A DNA stretch of 64,000 nt from Roseiflexus sp. (GCA_025062325.1 JANXAL010000116.1:1-64000), one strand, 5' to 3'. Numbered from the stretch's first letter, positions 28,327 through 37,782 are shown. The notes: generated from the sequence alone by a model not told the origin. Made by a program: numbers and translations.

Positions 28327-28479
28327 ATGGCACGCTTATCGCCGGAAATGCAGTTCACGTCGCTTTTAGTCACACGATCACTTCCCCTGGGCGTCGCACA
28401 GGCAATTGCCGTTCTGGTCACAGCCCTGGTGCTGATTGGGCTGACATTGCTACTGAACGCTTTTGTCTTTAGCGCCTGA
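28327..28479 (+). CDS. 50-residue single-helix membrane protein
   Basis: ATG 28327 has a perfect AGGAGG eight bases upstream and runs to TGA 28479. The product starts MARLSPEMQF and has one long hydrophobic helix (~22-48, QAIAVLVTALVLIGLTLLLN) with no charge in it. It is too short to classify. Position, convergent with ktrB (15-base gap) and downstream of mrpG, suggests an ion-homeostasis accessory, but this is only inference. Confidence 0.65.
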   Translation: MARLSPEMQFTSLLVTRSLPLGVAQAIAVLVTALVLIGLTLLLNAFVFSA

Positions 28480-28493
28480 TACGACAGCCAGCG

Positions 28494-29855
28494 TCACCCG
28501 ATCAGCACTTGCTCCTCAGGATACGTCACTAGTTGCGGGCGCTGGCGTGCCAGCGCCACCACCAGCGTCAGAGCGCCTAGACGTCCCCAAAACATCATGA
28601 CGCAAATGACTAATTGACCGAACAGGTTCAGCTCGCTGGTCAGATTCAGCGACAGACCGCACGTTGCGAACGCTGATACCACCTCGAACAGTGCGTCATC
28701 AAGCGGCGCTTCGTGCGTCACCAGGATCAGCCAGGTCGCCGTCAGCACCACTAGGAGTGAGATTGTTAGAATAGCAGCCGCTTTGCGCACTGTCTGCGGC
28801 GCCAGGGTGCGCCCGCCGATCTGCGGTGACGGCAGGCCGCGTGCATAGGCGCCAACCGCAAGCATTAGCACAGCGAACGTCCCGGTAGTAATGCCGCCGC
28901 CCATCGATGCTGGCGCACATCCGATAAACATAAGCACAATGGTCAACAACCTGCCAGCGGGCGACAGTTCGTCAAGCGGCTGAAAAGCAGTGAACCCGGC
29001 AGTGCGCGTCGAGATGGACTGAAACAGCGCCAGCGCGACCTGACGGTCCAGCGGTTCGTGCGCTAGCGGATGACCGGGTTGCTGTTCTGTCAGGAATAAT
29101 CCGCCTGTGCCAATCAGTACGAGTGTGATGACAACGGTCAGCGTGATGCGCGTATGGAGCGAAAAGCGAACGCGCCAGAAGGTCAGTAGTTCCGCCAGCA
29201 CGGGGATGCCAAGCCCGCCGAGGAAGATCAGCGCGCCGAGGATGGCTAGCGACACGCTATCGTTGGGAATGCCATAAGGGTGCTGCGGCAAGCCACTGAA
29301 TAGATCAAAACCAGCGTTGCAGAAAGCGGAAACGGAGTGAAAGATCGCATACAACAGGGCGCGTTCCGGTCCAAGCAGGTCGCGCCAGTGAAACCAGAGC
29401 AGCACAGCGCCGATGGCTTCGATCAGCACCACCGTCAGCAGCACGCGCCTTACCAGTTGCACAATCGCGCCGGGCACCAGCAACCCCATCGAGTCGGTCA
29501 GCGCCAGGCGATCAGTGAGCGTGATTCGCCTTCCCAGCAACTGAAAGACGACCACTGCCATAACCATGAACCCGACACCGCCGATCTGAATCAGTAACAG
29601 CAGAACGATCTGACCGGCGAGGCTAAGGTCATAGACGGGAGTAATGATGGAAAGACCGGTCACACTTAACGCTGAGACGGCCGTGAAGAGCGCCTCGTTC
29701 CACGTCAGCGGCCGCTCCGTGCCCATCCAAGGCAGCATCAGGGTCAGCGTGCCAGCAGCGACTAGGAACGCCAGTCCCATCACCAGACGGAGGGCAACAG
29801 GGAAAGGGCGGGGTCGGGCGGATGAACGCGCTGATGAGCGCGGGGGAAAGGTCAT
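28494..29855 (-). CDS. ktrB: TrkH/KtrB-type potassium transporter membrane subunit
   Basis: K+ uptake channel-like subunit, 453 residues, about ten membrane segments. Four pore loops each show the selectivity-filter Gly: SALSVTGLS, SAFCNAGFD, STRTAGFTA and SAFATCGLS. Basic N-terminus (RSSARPRPFP). Its start overlaps the ktrA stop (ATGA at 29852-29855), so it is translated after the regulatory subunit. The gene lies next to the Mrp antiporter but on the opposite strand. Confidence 0.92.
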   Translation of the reverse strand: MTFPPRSSARSSARPRPFPVALRLVMGLAFLVAAGTLTLMLPWMGTERPLTWNEALFTAVSALSVTGLSIITPVYDLSLAGQIVLLLLIQIGGVGFMVMAVVVFQLLGRRITLTDRLALTDSMGLLVPGAIVQLVRRVLLTVVLIEAIGAVLLWFHWRDLLGPERALLYAIFHSVSAFCNAGFDLFSGLPQHPYGIPNDSVSLAILGALIFLGGLGIPVLAELLTFWRVRFSLHTRITLTVVITLVLIGTGGLFLTEQQPGHPLAHEPLDRQVALALFQSISTRTAGFTAFQPLDELSPAGRLLTIVLMFIGCAPASMGGGITTGTFAVLMLAVGAYARGLPSPQIGGRTLAPQTVRKAAAILTISLLVVLTATWLILVTHEAPLDDALFEVVSAFATCGLSLNLTSELNLFGQLVICVMMFWGRLGALTLVVALARQRPQLVTYPEEQVLIG

Positions 29856-30520
29856 TTCAGTTCGGCAATTCGTGCAATGCTCTGATTCTCACCAATGACT
29901 GCCAGAAGATCGCCCTGCGCAAAGGTAAAATCCGGCGCTGGAAAAACTGTCAGATGCTCCCCGCGCTTGACTGCCAGCACAGTGACGCCGTAGCGGCGAC
30001 GTAAATCGCATTCGCGCAACGTATGACCGACGAACGATGACGGAACGCGCAATTCGGTGATGCTATGCTCGACACCCAGCGCAATCTGGTCGACCATGCC
30101 CGGCGCGGCGAGTTCCTGCGCCAGACGGCATCCAGCTTCGTGCTCTGGCAGAATCACGCGGTCAGCGCCGACCCGCAGCAGAATCGTCCGCTGACGATCC
30201 GTCGTCGCTTTGCAAATGACGTGAGGAACCCCAAGCGACTTAAGGGCCACTGTGGTCAGCAAATTGGCCTCGAAATTCGACCCGATGGCGACAACCACGG
30301 TATCAAATGAAGGAATATCGACCGCCCGCAGCGCCTGTTCATCGGTCGAGTCGAGGGCAACGGTTTGGGTCAGGCGATCAGCGAGCGCCTGAACAATCGT
30401 ACGGTCGCGGTCAATGCCCAGCACGCTGAACCCGCGCTCAGCGAGCGTTAGCGCCAGGCTGCTGCCAAATCGCCCAAGGCCAATGACTGCAAACTCTGGT
30501 TTTCCATTAAGCCGGGGCAC
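29852..30520 (-). CDS. ktrA: TrkA/KtrA-type potassium uptake regulatory subunit
   Basis: Cytoplasmic gating ring subunit, 222 residues. RCK_N Rossmann domain with GLGRFGSSLALTL (~12-24) and the acidic GIDRD end of strand 2 that binds nucleotide; RCK_C domain (~135-222), which in homologues binds c-di-AMP or other ligands. One overlapping operon with ktrB. Confidence 0.92.
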   Translation of the reverse strand: MPRLNGKPEFAVIGLGRFGSSLALTLAERGFSVLGIDRDRTIVQALADRLTQTVALDSTDEQALRAVDIPSFDTVVVAIGSNFEANLLTTVALKSLGVPHVICKATTDRQRTILLRVGADRVILPEHEAGCRLAQELAAPGMVDQIALGVEHSITELRVPSSFVGHTLRECDLRRRYGVTVLAVKRGEHLTVFPAPDFTFAQGDLLAVIGENQSIARIAELK

Positions 30521-30627
30521 GGTATCACCCTGTCAGATGCTCGATTGAACAGTTACAGACTGTATCCTGCCCGCTACTAAGTCGTACCTCGTCCGTCTCG
30601 CACGTGCAAGGCTCCTGTTTTGCGGCA

Positions 30628-30858
30628 TCAAATCGCCAGGCACGTGACTGTGCGCTTGATACCCGGAATGCCGTGCAGTTCATTCATCACCAGACGACCG
30701 ATGTCGCGTTGATCAGGCACCTCGATCGTTACAATGATGTCGTAAGGACCGGTGACTGGATCGGCAAGGGTAATACCCTTGATTGAACGCAATGCAGTGA
30801 GGACTGAACTTACCTGGCCAGCTTCGGCTTCAATCAGGACATACGCTCTGGCAAGCAT
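30628..30858 (-). CDS. Lrp/AsnC-type RAM (ligand-binding) domain protein
   Basis: 76-residue stand-alone RAM domain without a DNA-binding part. AYVLIEAEAGQVSSVLTALRSIKGI and the GPYDIIVTIEVPD strand are typical. Such proteins form oligomers that bind amino acids and can modulate full-length Lrp relatives. TATAAT on the minus strand at 31016-31011 may be a -10 for a long leader, with no clear -35. It precedes ktrA on the same strand by about 107 bases. Confidence 0.85.
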   Translation of the reverse strand: MLARAYVLIEAEAGQVSSVLTALRSIKGITLADPVTGPYDIIVTIEVPDQRDIGRLVMNELHGIPGIKRTVTCLAI

Positions 30859-31204
30859 GACGCACCTCCGCCTTGCCTGTAAATCCTGGACGAAACCCGT
30901 CCTCGTGGAGAAGATGCGCCCGATAGCAAGAGCAGGTCAGCGATGATGGCGCCAGCGCCTGTTCTGTGCGTCGTCGACTCTCCAGTGAGTTGGGGTTTAC
31001 TGCTTCATTTATTATAGCACAGGGCTGTTTCAAATCAGCATCGACATAAACAGAACCTCTGTAGCGTCAGGGAGATGTTGTCGTGCGAATGACGCGCCGC
31101 ATCCGAAAGCAGTTGACGCAACAGCGCGCTATGCGGTATCATACCATTGTACCTGTTTTCAACCATGCAGGGTGAGGCTGAGGAGACTGAGAGGAGTTTC
31201 GGCC
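30859..31204. other. divergent promoter region
   Basis: 346 bases between divergent genes. Contains the minus-strand TATAAT at 31011-31016 and the plus-strand promoter at 31113-31142. No gene seen. Confidence 0.45.
31113..31142 (+). promoter_or_regulatory. promoter of the small membrane protein gene
   Basis: TTGACG, 18 bases, TATCAT, about 60 bases before ATG 31205. Confidence 0.5.
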
Positions 31205-31375
31205 ATGCGCAACGTTGTGGGCGCAATAGCATTTCTTATCGGCCTAGGCATTGGTCTGATCGGCGGGGCGGCGCTGCTCGCATACGCCTATCAGGCTGCT
31301 GGTTTGTACCCGCCTGACGATGCCACCATCAAGTTTATTGCGCGTGAGCGCGGCTGGTTGCGCGACGACGTGTAA
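31205..31375 (+). CDS. small membrane protein
   Basis: 56 residues from ATG 31205, preceded by GAGGAG-like SD. One glycine-rich helix (VVGAIAFLIGLGIGLIGGAALLAYAY) with GxxxG packing motifs, then a short soluble tail rich in charges (FIARERGWLRDD). Not recognised. Stands alone between the RAM gene and the acyl-CoA ligase. Confidence 0.6.
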   Translation: MRNVVGAIAFLIGLGIGLIGGAALLAYAYQAAGLYPPDDATIKFIARERGWLRDDV

Positions 31376-31526
31376 CGTCGCGGATTCGGGAACGTCGCTG
31401 CCGGGTGCAGATCGCCTGGCAGCGCGGCAGGTCGAAGTTCGCTCGACGGCGCTGGTTTGGATTCGAAGTGAATAGAGTGGATGGGGTCTGGTGCGCCGCC
31501 TGACGCCATGCGAAGGAGCATGTACC

Positions 31527-33305
31527 ATGAACAACAATATGGATCGACCCTGGTTTGCGAGCTATGAGCCGAATGTGCCGCGTTCCGTTGAAATCCCCAA
31601 TGTTACCCTGAACCATTTCCTGGCAGAAAGCACGAGAAAGTACCCGTACAACACCGCAACGAATTTTGTGTTGAGCTACCTGGCGCGCGGTCTGTACACC
31701 GTCGGCGGTAAGATGACCTACCAGAAGCTCAACGAGATGGTCGACCGCTTCGCCAATGCGCTCTATCAGTTGGGAGTGCGAAAGGGGGATCGCGTCGCAC
31801 TGATGCTGCCTAACTCGCCGCACTACGTCATTGCGTTCTTCGCAGCTATGCGCATTGGCGCTATCATTGTCAATAACAACCCGACCTATACGGCGCGCGA
31901 ACTGAAGCATCAACTGGTCGACAGCGGCTCTGAGACCATCGTGCTGTTGAACCTGTTCTATCCGCGTCTGAAGGAAATTCGCGCCGAAACACCAATCAAG
32001 CGCGTTATCGTTGCGTATATCTATGATACGCTCGGTCCGCTGTCGCGCTTCCTGGTACATGCCAAACAGAGCAAGCAGCCGGATTGGGTTGATGTTTCGG
32101 GTGACACGAGCATCTACCTGTTCCAGCACCTGCTTGAACGCTACGGACCCAATCCGCCAGCGGTCGATGTACAGCCCGACGATGTTGCGCTGTTCCAGTA
32201 CACTGGCGGCACGACGGGCCTGCCCAAGGCTGCGATGCTGACCCATCGCAATCTGGTGGCGAATACGATGCAGGTGGCATCGTGGCTCACGAAGACGGAC
32301 TATGGCAGGGAAAAGATGATGTGCGCCATTCCGTTCTTCCACGTCTACGGCATGACGGTGGCGATGATCTATGGTCTGTACCTGGGCGGCGAGTTGACGA
32401 TCGTTCCCAATCCGCGCGATATCGACCACGTGATGGAGGTGTTGCAACGCGAGCGTTCGACCCTCTTCCCCGGCGTGCCGGCAATGTACATCCGCATTGT
32501 CAACCATCCACGCATTAATCAGTACGACTTGAAGTCGATCAAGGCCTGCATCAGCGGTTCGGCGCCGCTGCCCATTGAAATTCAGGAGAAATTCGGCCAG
32601 ATCACCGGTGGGCGCCTGGTGGAAGGATTTGGAATGACGGAACTCTCGCCAGTCTCGCACTGCAACCCGGTGTTCGGCAAGCGCAAGAAGGGATCAATCG
32701 GCATTCCGCTGCCTAGCGTTGATGCGAAGATCATCGATCTGGAAACCGGTGAAGATATTCCGTTTGGGTCGGATAAAGAGGGCGAACTGGTCGTCAAGGG
32801 TCCGATGGTGATGAAAGGGTACTGGAATCGCCCCGAGGAAACGGAAGCCGCCTTCACCCCCGATGGCTGGCTGCGCACCGGTGATATCTGCAGGGTTGAT
32901 GAGGAAGGGTACTTCTACGTCGTTGACCGCAAGAAGGATATGATGATCGCGTCGGGATACAAGGTGCTGCCGCGCGATGTCGAGGAAGTGCTCTTTACGC
33001 ATCCCAAGGTGCTTGAAGCTGTGGTCGTCGGCATTCCGAATCCGGCGCGCGGCGATGATACGATCAAGGCGTTCATCGTGCTCAAGCCGGGTGAGACGGC
33101 GACGCCAGACGAGATCCGCGAGTTCTGCAAGCAGCACCTCGCGCCGTACAAGGTGCCGCGTGAGATTGAGTTCCGCACCGAGTTGCCCAAGACGATGGTC
33201 GGCAAAGTGCTGCGGCGCGTGCTGGTCGAAGAGGAGAAGGCAAAGCTTGCCGGTGCGGCGGCGCCAGCGATGGAAACCGCAAGTGCGCCATCCGCCAATC
33301 CATAA
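31527..33305 (+). CDS. long-chain fatty acid--CoA ligase (AMP-forming)
   Basis: Activates fatty acids to acyl-CoA through an acyl-adenylate. 592 residues from ATG 31527, with GGAG upstream. P-loop motif YTGGTTGLPKAAMLTH (~220), A5 motif GFGMTELSPVSHC (~368), DGWLRTGDICRVDEEGYF (~450) and the C-terminal catalytic Lys motif PKTMVGKVLRR (~560). N-terminal ~40 residues are typical of bacterial FadD-like enzymes. Chain length is not decidable from sequence. Confidence 0.93.
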   Translation: MNNNMDRPWFASYEPNVPRSVEIPNVTLNHFLAESTRKYPYNTATNFVLSYLARGLYTVGGKMTYQKLNEMVDRFANALYQLGVRKGDRVALMLPNSPHYVIAFFAAMRIGAIIVNNNPTYTARELKHQLVDSGSETIVLLNLFYPRLKEIRAETPIKRVIVAYIYDTLGPLSRFLVHAKQSKQPDWVDVSGDTSIYLFQHLLERYGPNPPAVDVQPDDVALFQYTGGTTGLPKAAMLTHRNLVANTMQVASWLTKTDYGREKMMCAIPFFHVYGMTVAMIYGLYLGGELTIVPNPRDIDHVMEVLQRERSTLFPGVPAMYIRIVNHPRINQYDLKSIKACISGSAPLPIEIQEKFGQITGGRLVEGFGMTELSPVSHCNPVFGKRKKGSIGIPLPSVDAKIIDLETGEDIPFGSDKEGELVVKGPMVMKGYWNRPEETEAAFTPDGWLRTGDICRVDEEGYFYVVDRKKDMMIASGYKVLPRDVEEVLFTHPKVLEAVVVGIPNPARGDDTIKAFIVLKPGETATPDEIREFCKQHLAPYKVPREIEFRTELPKTMVGKVLRRVLVEEEKAKLAGAAAPAMETASAPSANP

Positions 33306-33408
33306 TGTTGCGCTGCACCCGCGCAGCGGTTGATGTAGGGGAGGCGACAGATGTTCAGGCGATTGTTGAGCAGGACGTTTCGCCTGACCTCTGTCGCCTG
33401 TTACTGAT

Positions 33409-34635
33409 ATGGCGATTTCGTATGCTGAACTTGCGTCGCTAACGTGCCCGGTCTGCCGCGCATCGTTCGAGGCGGAGATCTGGACGCTTCTCGATACGCG
33501 GGAACGTCCCGATCTGGCCGATATGCTGCTGTCGGGCGCGCTGAATGTGGTGACCTGCCCGCAATGCGGTCATCGAGCGGATGCCGGTGGTCCGCTGCTG
33601 GTTCACGACCCGGATGGACGACGTGTCTATTTTGCAGCCCCTGCTGACGCGCCAGAGCACGTGTGGCGTGAACGGGCGCGAGAACTGCTGTATGTGCTGG
33701 TCGGCAGCCTTCCTGAAGAGGCGCGTCTCCCCTATCTGAGCGATGTTCAGGTGGAAGTCGAAGCCAGCGGTGTGCGCAGAGCGATGATGCGACGTGGCAG
33801 GCGCTTCGCGCCACGTCCGGCGGTTGCCCCTGAATCTCCCCGCACTGTGGACACGTCTCCTGTGCCGGTTGAACGATCAGATGTCTCGGGTGTTCCTGGC
33901 GCTCTCGTCGCCGCTATTGAAGCATTGATCGCAGCCGATACGCCTGCAGAGGCGGCTGCGGTCATCGAGCAGCATCCTGCGCTCACAACACCGGATGCCG
34001 ATGCTGTCATCGGACAACTTGCCAGCGCCGCGCGCGCCCACGGAGAACATGAGATTGCGCGTGCGCTGACAGAGGCGCGGGTGCTACTCAACGATTTGCG
34101 CGCCGGTACGATACCTGGCGTGAAGCAGGGTGTACTGCCTTCTGTCTCTCCTCCTACGCACTCTGTCCCTAGCGCTGAAGGATCACGTCTTCCGGATCGG
34201 GTATATCAGGCATTTTTGCGTGCGGAGAGTCCGCGTGCGCTGCGCGAAGCCGTTGCTGACTACCCGGCGCTGCTCGAACCCTGGGCGGACGATGAGCTTG
34301 CAGCGCGCGTTGATACGGCCTTGGATGAGGGAAACGAACACCTGGCGCAAGCGATTGAGATGCGCCGCGATGCGCTCGCGCGCTTGCGCGCCGAAATGAT
34401 CAGTGATGAGGGGTTGCGTGAGGCGATTGATGCGCTGTTGCGCGCAGGCAGCGAAGCTGAGGCGCTGGCGGCAGTCGTTGGCGAGTATCCCGCGCTGCTG
34501 ACGGACGCAGCGCAAACCGCACTGCTTGAACTTGCCGCCGGCGCCCGCGCTCGCGGCGATTACGCCCTGGCGGAGTATGCGGTTGAGTGCCGCGCCTTGC
34601 TTCGTCGTGTTCGAGAAGGGCTTCAGGAGGAGTGA
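33409..34635 (+). CDS. CpXC-domain protein with helical repeats
   Basis: 408 residues. The N-terminal CpXC domain (~1-130) has two zinc-binding pairs, TCPVC (~11-15) and TCPQCG (~50-55). The rest (~165-405) is built of alternating Ala-rich helices in which similar blocks recur (LIAADTPAEAAAVIEQHPAL, LRAGSEAEALAAVVGEYPAL), suggesting an alpha-solenoid. CpXC proteins have no established biochemical role. It is followed by the iron alcohol dehydrogenase one base after its stop, so cotranscription is near certain. Confidence 0.75.
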   Translation: MAISYAELASLTCPVCRASFEAEIWTLLDTRERPDLADMLLSGALNVVTCPQCGHRADAGGPLLVHDPDGRRVYFAAPADAPEHVWRERARELLYVLVGSLPEEARLPYLSDVQVEVEASGVRRAMMRRGRRFAPRPAVAPESPRTVDTSPVPVERSDVSGVPGALVAAIEALIAADTPAEAAAVIEQHPALTTPDADAVIGQLASAARAHGEHEIARALTEARVLLNDLRAGTIPGVKQGVLPSVSPPTHSVPSAEGSRLPDRVYQAFLRAESPRALREAVADYPALLEPWADDELAARVDTALDEGNEHLAQAIEMRRDALARLRAEMISDEGLREAIDALLRAGSEAEALAAVVGEYPALLTDAAQTALLELAAGARARGDYALAEYAVECRALLRRVREGLQEE

Positions 34636-34636
34636 T

Positions 34637-35803
34637 ATGATCGACTTTTTCGAATACCACATGCGAACCCGATTGATGTACAAGATCGGTCTGGCGCGCG
34701 AATTTGCCAACGAAGTCGCACAACTTGGCGTGCAACGTGCGCTGCTTGTCGCCGATCCTGGCGTTGTTCAGGCAGGATTGCTCGACCGGGTGCGCGAGGG
34801 ATTGGAAGGAAGCATTACCGTCGTTGGCGCGTTTACGGACGTTCCGCCTGACTCGTCGGTGGCGGCGGTCGAGCAGGGCGCTGCTATGGCGCGTGATGCG
34901 GGCGCCGATGTGCTAATTGCGGTTGGCGGCGGTTCCGCCATTGATACCGCCAAGGCTATGCGAATTTTGTTGACCGAGGGCGGGACGCTGTACGATTACC
35001 AGGGCGCGAATCTGCTCACACGACCGCTCTTCCCTATGATTGCTATTCCAACGACGGCTGGCACTGGCAGCGAGGTCACGCAGGTTGCGGTTATTCGTGA
35101 TGAGCAATCAGAACAAAAACTCTTCTTCCTCAGCCCGTATCTGGGACCGGAACTGGCGATCCTTGACCCGGAAATGACACGCACCCTGCCGCCGCGTCTG
35201 ACAGCCGCCACTGGTATGGATGCGCTCAGCCACGCCATTGAAACCTTCGTTGGCGTCGGCGCCAATCCAATCACCGATTGCCTGGCGCTTCAGGCGATCG
35301 ATATGATCTCGAACAACTTGCGCGCTGCCACGTACAATGGCGATGATCTCGAAGCGCGCGGCAATATGCTGATTGCCGCCGCGATCGCGGGGATCGCCTT
35401 CTCAACGACGGGTATCGGCGTCAATACCGGTATTATCCACGCCGCTTCCCACACGGTTGGCGCAGCGTATCACGTTCACCACGGTACGGCCAATTCGATC
35501 CTCCTACCACACGGCATGCGGTTCAACGCCCCGGTTGTTCCTAACCGCATGGTTCGGATTGCGCGGGCGATGGGAGTCAACGCAGGCGGGCGCTCGGAAG
35601 AGGACGTAATTGCCGACGGAATTGCGGCGGTTGCCAAACTCGCTGCCGATTGCGGATTGCCCACACGCCTTCGTGATGTTGGGGTGCCCGAGGATGCACT
35701 GCCTGCCCTCGCCGAAGGGACCTTGATGGACGGTGCAATTATGAGCAACCCGCGCCCCGTGGAATATGAGGACGCGCTGGCGATCCTCCGTGCTGCATGG
35801 TAA
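34637..35803 (+). CDS. iron-containing alcohol dehydrogenase
   Basis: Group III (Fe-ADH) oxidoreductase, 388 residues from ATG 34637, with AGGAGG five to ten bases upstream inside the CpXC gene. Nucleotide-binding GGGSAIDTAKAM (~97) and GTGSEVTQVAVI (~140). The metal site Asp/His pattern lies in MDALSHAIETFVG (~195), HASHTVGAAYHVHHGTANS (~263-280) and LLPHGMRFN. The substrate may be an alcohol/aldehyde pair; type cannot be told. Confidence 0.92.
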   Translation: MIDFFEYHMRTRLMYKIGLAREFANEVAQLGVQRALLVADPGVVQAGLLDRVREGLEGSITVVGAFTDVPPDSSVAAVEQGAAMARDAGADVLIAVGGGSAIDTAKAMRILLTEGGTLYDYQGANLLTRPLFPMIAIPTTAGTGSEVTQVAVIRDEQSEQKLFFLSPYLGPELAILDPEMTRTLPPRLTAATGMDALSHAIETFVGVGANPITDCLALQAIDMISNNLRAATYNGDDLEARGNMLIAAAIAGIAFSTTGIGVNTGIIHAASHTVGAAYHVHHGTANSILLPHGMRFNAPVVPNRMVRIARAMGVNAGGRSEEDVIADGIAAVAKLAADCGLPTRLRDVGVPEDALPALAEGTLMDGAIMSNPRPVEYEDALAILRAAW

Positions 35804-36145
35804 GCCGCCGCTATGGCGTCCCTTGGACGGTGACATCGGGACGCCTCCCGAGGAGCGCTCAGATGTCACCGTCAGGATCACGGGCGGAGCCTCTCCGTTA
35901 TGTGATTGCGCCCCTGCCCCTGCGACATTTCTCAAAAAGATTAAGGTAAAGATCCAACGCCTCGCAATCAATTCGACCTGCTTTTACGTCTTCGCGCCTT
36001 CGCGTCAGCCTTCCGCTAAGGACCCTTCCCAAACCTCTTGCTGCGGCCTCTGCGCCTCTGTGGTTTGACTAACAAAGAGGTTTCACCCGTACCCGCGACA
36101 ACCCATAGTAACGTTTTCTTTCATGCGGGAAACTATCCATGGGAG
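35804..36145 (+). other. intergenic with interleaved inverted repeats and dispersed repeat
   Basis: 12 bases after the dehydrogenase stop come two interleaved inverted repeats (35815-35873). Further on, CTTCGCGCCTTCGCGTCAGC (about 35991) and CCTCTGCGCCTCTGTGGTTT (about 36048) are dispersed-type sequences like those seen inverted near 28080. No gene. Confidence 0.5.
35815..35873 (+). repeat. interleaved inverted repeats (possible pseudoknot)
   Basis: Arm A GGCGTCCC (35815-35822) pairs with GGGACGCC (35838-35845). Arm B GACGGTGACATC (35826-35837) pairs with GATGTCACCGTC (35862-35873). The order A1-B1-A2-B2 allows an H-type pseudoknot or two alternative hairpins. No T-run follows. Confidence 0.85.
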
Positions 36146-37621
36146 ATGATCTTGGAGAGAAGATCCACATTAGTGGATACTTATTTGCGAGCACGCCTGC
36201 TCGGCATGGCGTTGGTCAATGTTAGTCTGACGCTCATTCTAATAGCTCTGTATCTTGGTTTGCTCACACTCCTGTCAAGGGTAGGACTGCGGGATCAGAC
36301 AACCATCCATATGCTTGCGTCGGTTGGAGTAGCCGTCTCGGTTATTCCTGTGCGGCGAAGACTGGTCGTTCTCAGTAACTGGCTTCTGCGCCTGCGCTGG
36401 CAGGATAGTGAGGAAATCCTGCGCGAATTCAGTGCGACTCTCAGTCACACCATTGAACCCGAAGCGCTGCGCTCGCTCCTTATCGACGATCTGCCACGCC
36501 GATTGCGGTTATACAGTGCGACCCTCTGGATGCTCGAACCGCCGGATGACCGCATGTTTGTTGCGCTCGGTCAGGAAGCGCATCTGCCTGGCGCGACGCT
36601 GCTGGCGCAGGGGGTCAGTGTCGGCAAAGTACGTCGGTGCGCCGAGTATCTTCGCGTTCCCGCACACTATCAGGACGAATGGGCGCGCCCCTTCGTCGCG
36701 CAAGGGGTAGGGCTTATTGTCCCGCTGCGAATCGGCAGTCGTCTGGTTGGCATTTATGGATGCGGATGGTCGATGAGCCGTCGGGGATACTCGCGCCAGA
36801 CGATCAGCCTGCTCGTCACGCTGGCGCCTGCCATTGCCAGCGCTATCGAGAATACCCGTGCGTACACCGAAATAGCACGGCTGAACAATCAACTGCGCCG
36901 ACTCGACAAACTGAAGGACGAATTCATTGAGCATGTTGGACATGAGCTGCGCACACCAGTCACGAGCCTGTCGCTGGCGCTGCAACTGCTCATCGATCAG
37001 CCTGAGCTAATGCGTGAGCTCAGTCACGTTGTGCGTAACAGCATTCTTCAGCTCGAAGCGCTGGTTGATCGCGTCCTTCTGCTGGATCATTCCTTCGAGG
37101 ACGCTGCATCTCGTATGCAACGGTCATCGTCATCAATCGAATTACTGCCGTTGCTCGAAGAGGTTGCCGAGTCGTTTGCGCCTGCAGTGCGCGCGAAGGG
37201 GTTGCATCTGCGCGTCCAGGCACCGGAGGGACTGGCCGTGTGGGGTGAGGTCACTAATCTACGGCGTGCGCTCCATGAGGTGATCGACAATGCCGTCCGC
37301 TATAGCGACAGAGGAACTGTGGCGATCTCTGCAACTGTGCGTGACGGCCTTGCCGTGATTACGGTTGAAGATCAGGGACCTGGCATTCCGCCTGATGAAC
37401 GAGATTTGCTCTTTAACGCCTTTTATCGGGGGAGTCGTACTCGCGCCCTGGCGGAAAAGCCAGGCGTCGGACTGGGGTTAAGCCTGGCTCGCCGCGATAT
37501 CGAGGCGCTTGGCGGGCAGATCTGGCTGGAACGCACCGGCAGCGACGGATCGGTGATGTGCGTTGCTCTCCCTGCTGTGGAACTGTCGTATGAGGAGGTG
37601 GGCGGAGCTGCTCCTGGATAA
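36146..37621 (+). CDS. membrane histidine kinase with GAF domain
   Basis: Sensor kinase, ~491 residues from ATG 36146 (an open frame reaches further upstream, start uncertain). Two N-terminal membrane helices (~15-70), a GAF-like domain (~100-245), HisKA with phospho-accepting His in GHELRTPVTSL (~263), and HATPase with N-box (DNAVRYSD), G1 (EDQGPGIPPDE) and G2 (GVGLGLSLARRD). No response regulator is adjacent, so its partner is elsewhere. Confidence 0.9.
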   Translation: MILERRSTLVDTYLRARLLGMALVNVSLTLILIALYLGLLTLLSRVGLRDQTTIHMLASVGVAVSVIPVRRRLVVLSNWLLRLRWQDSEEILREFSATLSHTIEPEALRSLLIDDLPRRLRLYSATLWMLEPPDDRMFVALGQEAHLPGATLLAQGVSVGKVRRCAEYLRVPAHYQDEWARPFVAQGVGLIVPLRIGSRLVGIYGCGWSMSRRGYSRQTISLLVTLAPAIASAIENTRAYTEIARLNNQLRRLDKLKDEFIEHVGHELRTPVTSLSLALQLLIDQPELMRELSHVVRNSILQLEALVDRVLLLDHSFEDAASRMQRSSSSIELLPLLEEVAESFAPAVRAKGLHLRVQAPEGLAVWGEVTNLRRALHEVIDNAVRYSDRGTVAISATVRDGLAVITVEDQGPGIPPDERDLLFNAFYRGSRTRALAEKPGVGLGLSLARRDIEALGGQIWLERTGSDGSVMCVALPAVELSYEEVGGAAPG

Positions 37622-37711
37622 GCTTTGGGACGAAGGCGACGGTCGCGCAGGGCTAACGGCGGAAAGATGCTGTGCAGTATACGTTGAACGTTGCAAGTTG
37701 AACATGGAAAG

Positions 37712-37780
37712 GTGAAGTGAGGCAAGAGGGGGAGAGGCAAGAGGCGAGAGGGGAGCGGCAAGAGAGGGGAAGCAAGAGGC
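37712..37780 (+). repeat. purine-rich dispersed repeat
   Basis: Runs of AGGCAAGAGG and GGCGAGAGG variants; the same type recurs at 39177-39213, 40291-40331, 55203-55430 and, inverted, at 62391-62469. Confidence 0.7.
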
Positions 37781-37782
37781 TC

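Noticed and set aside
31335-32660. 441-codon minus frame opposite the acyl-CoA ligase
   Set aside because: Plus strand has all adenylation motifs; the antisense sequence matches nothing.
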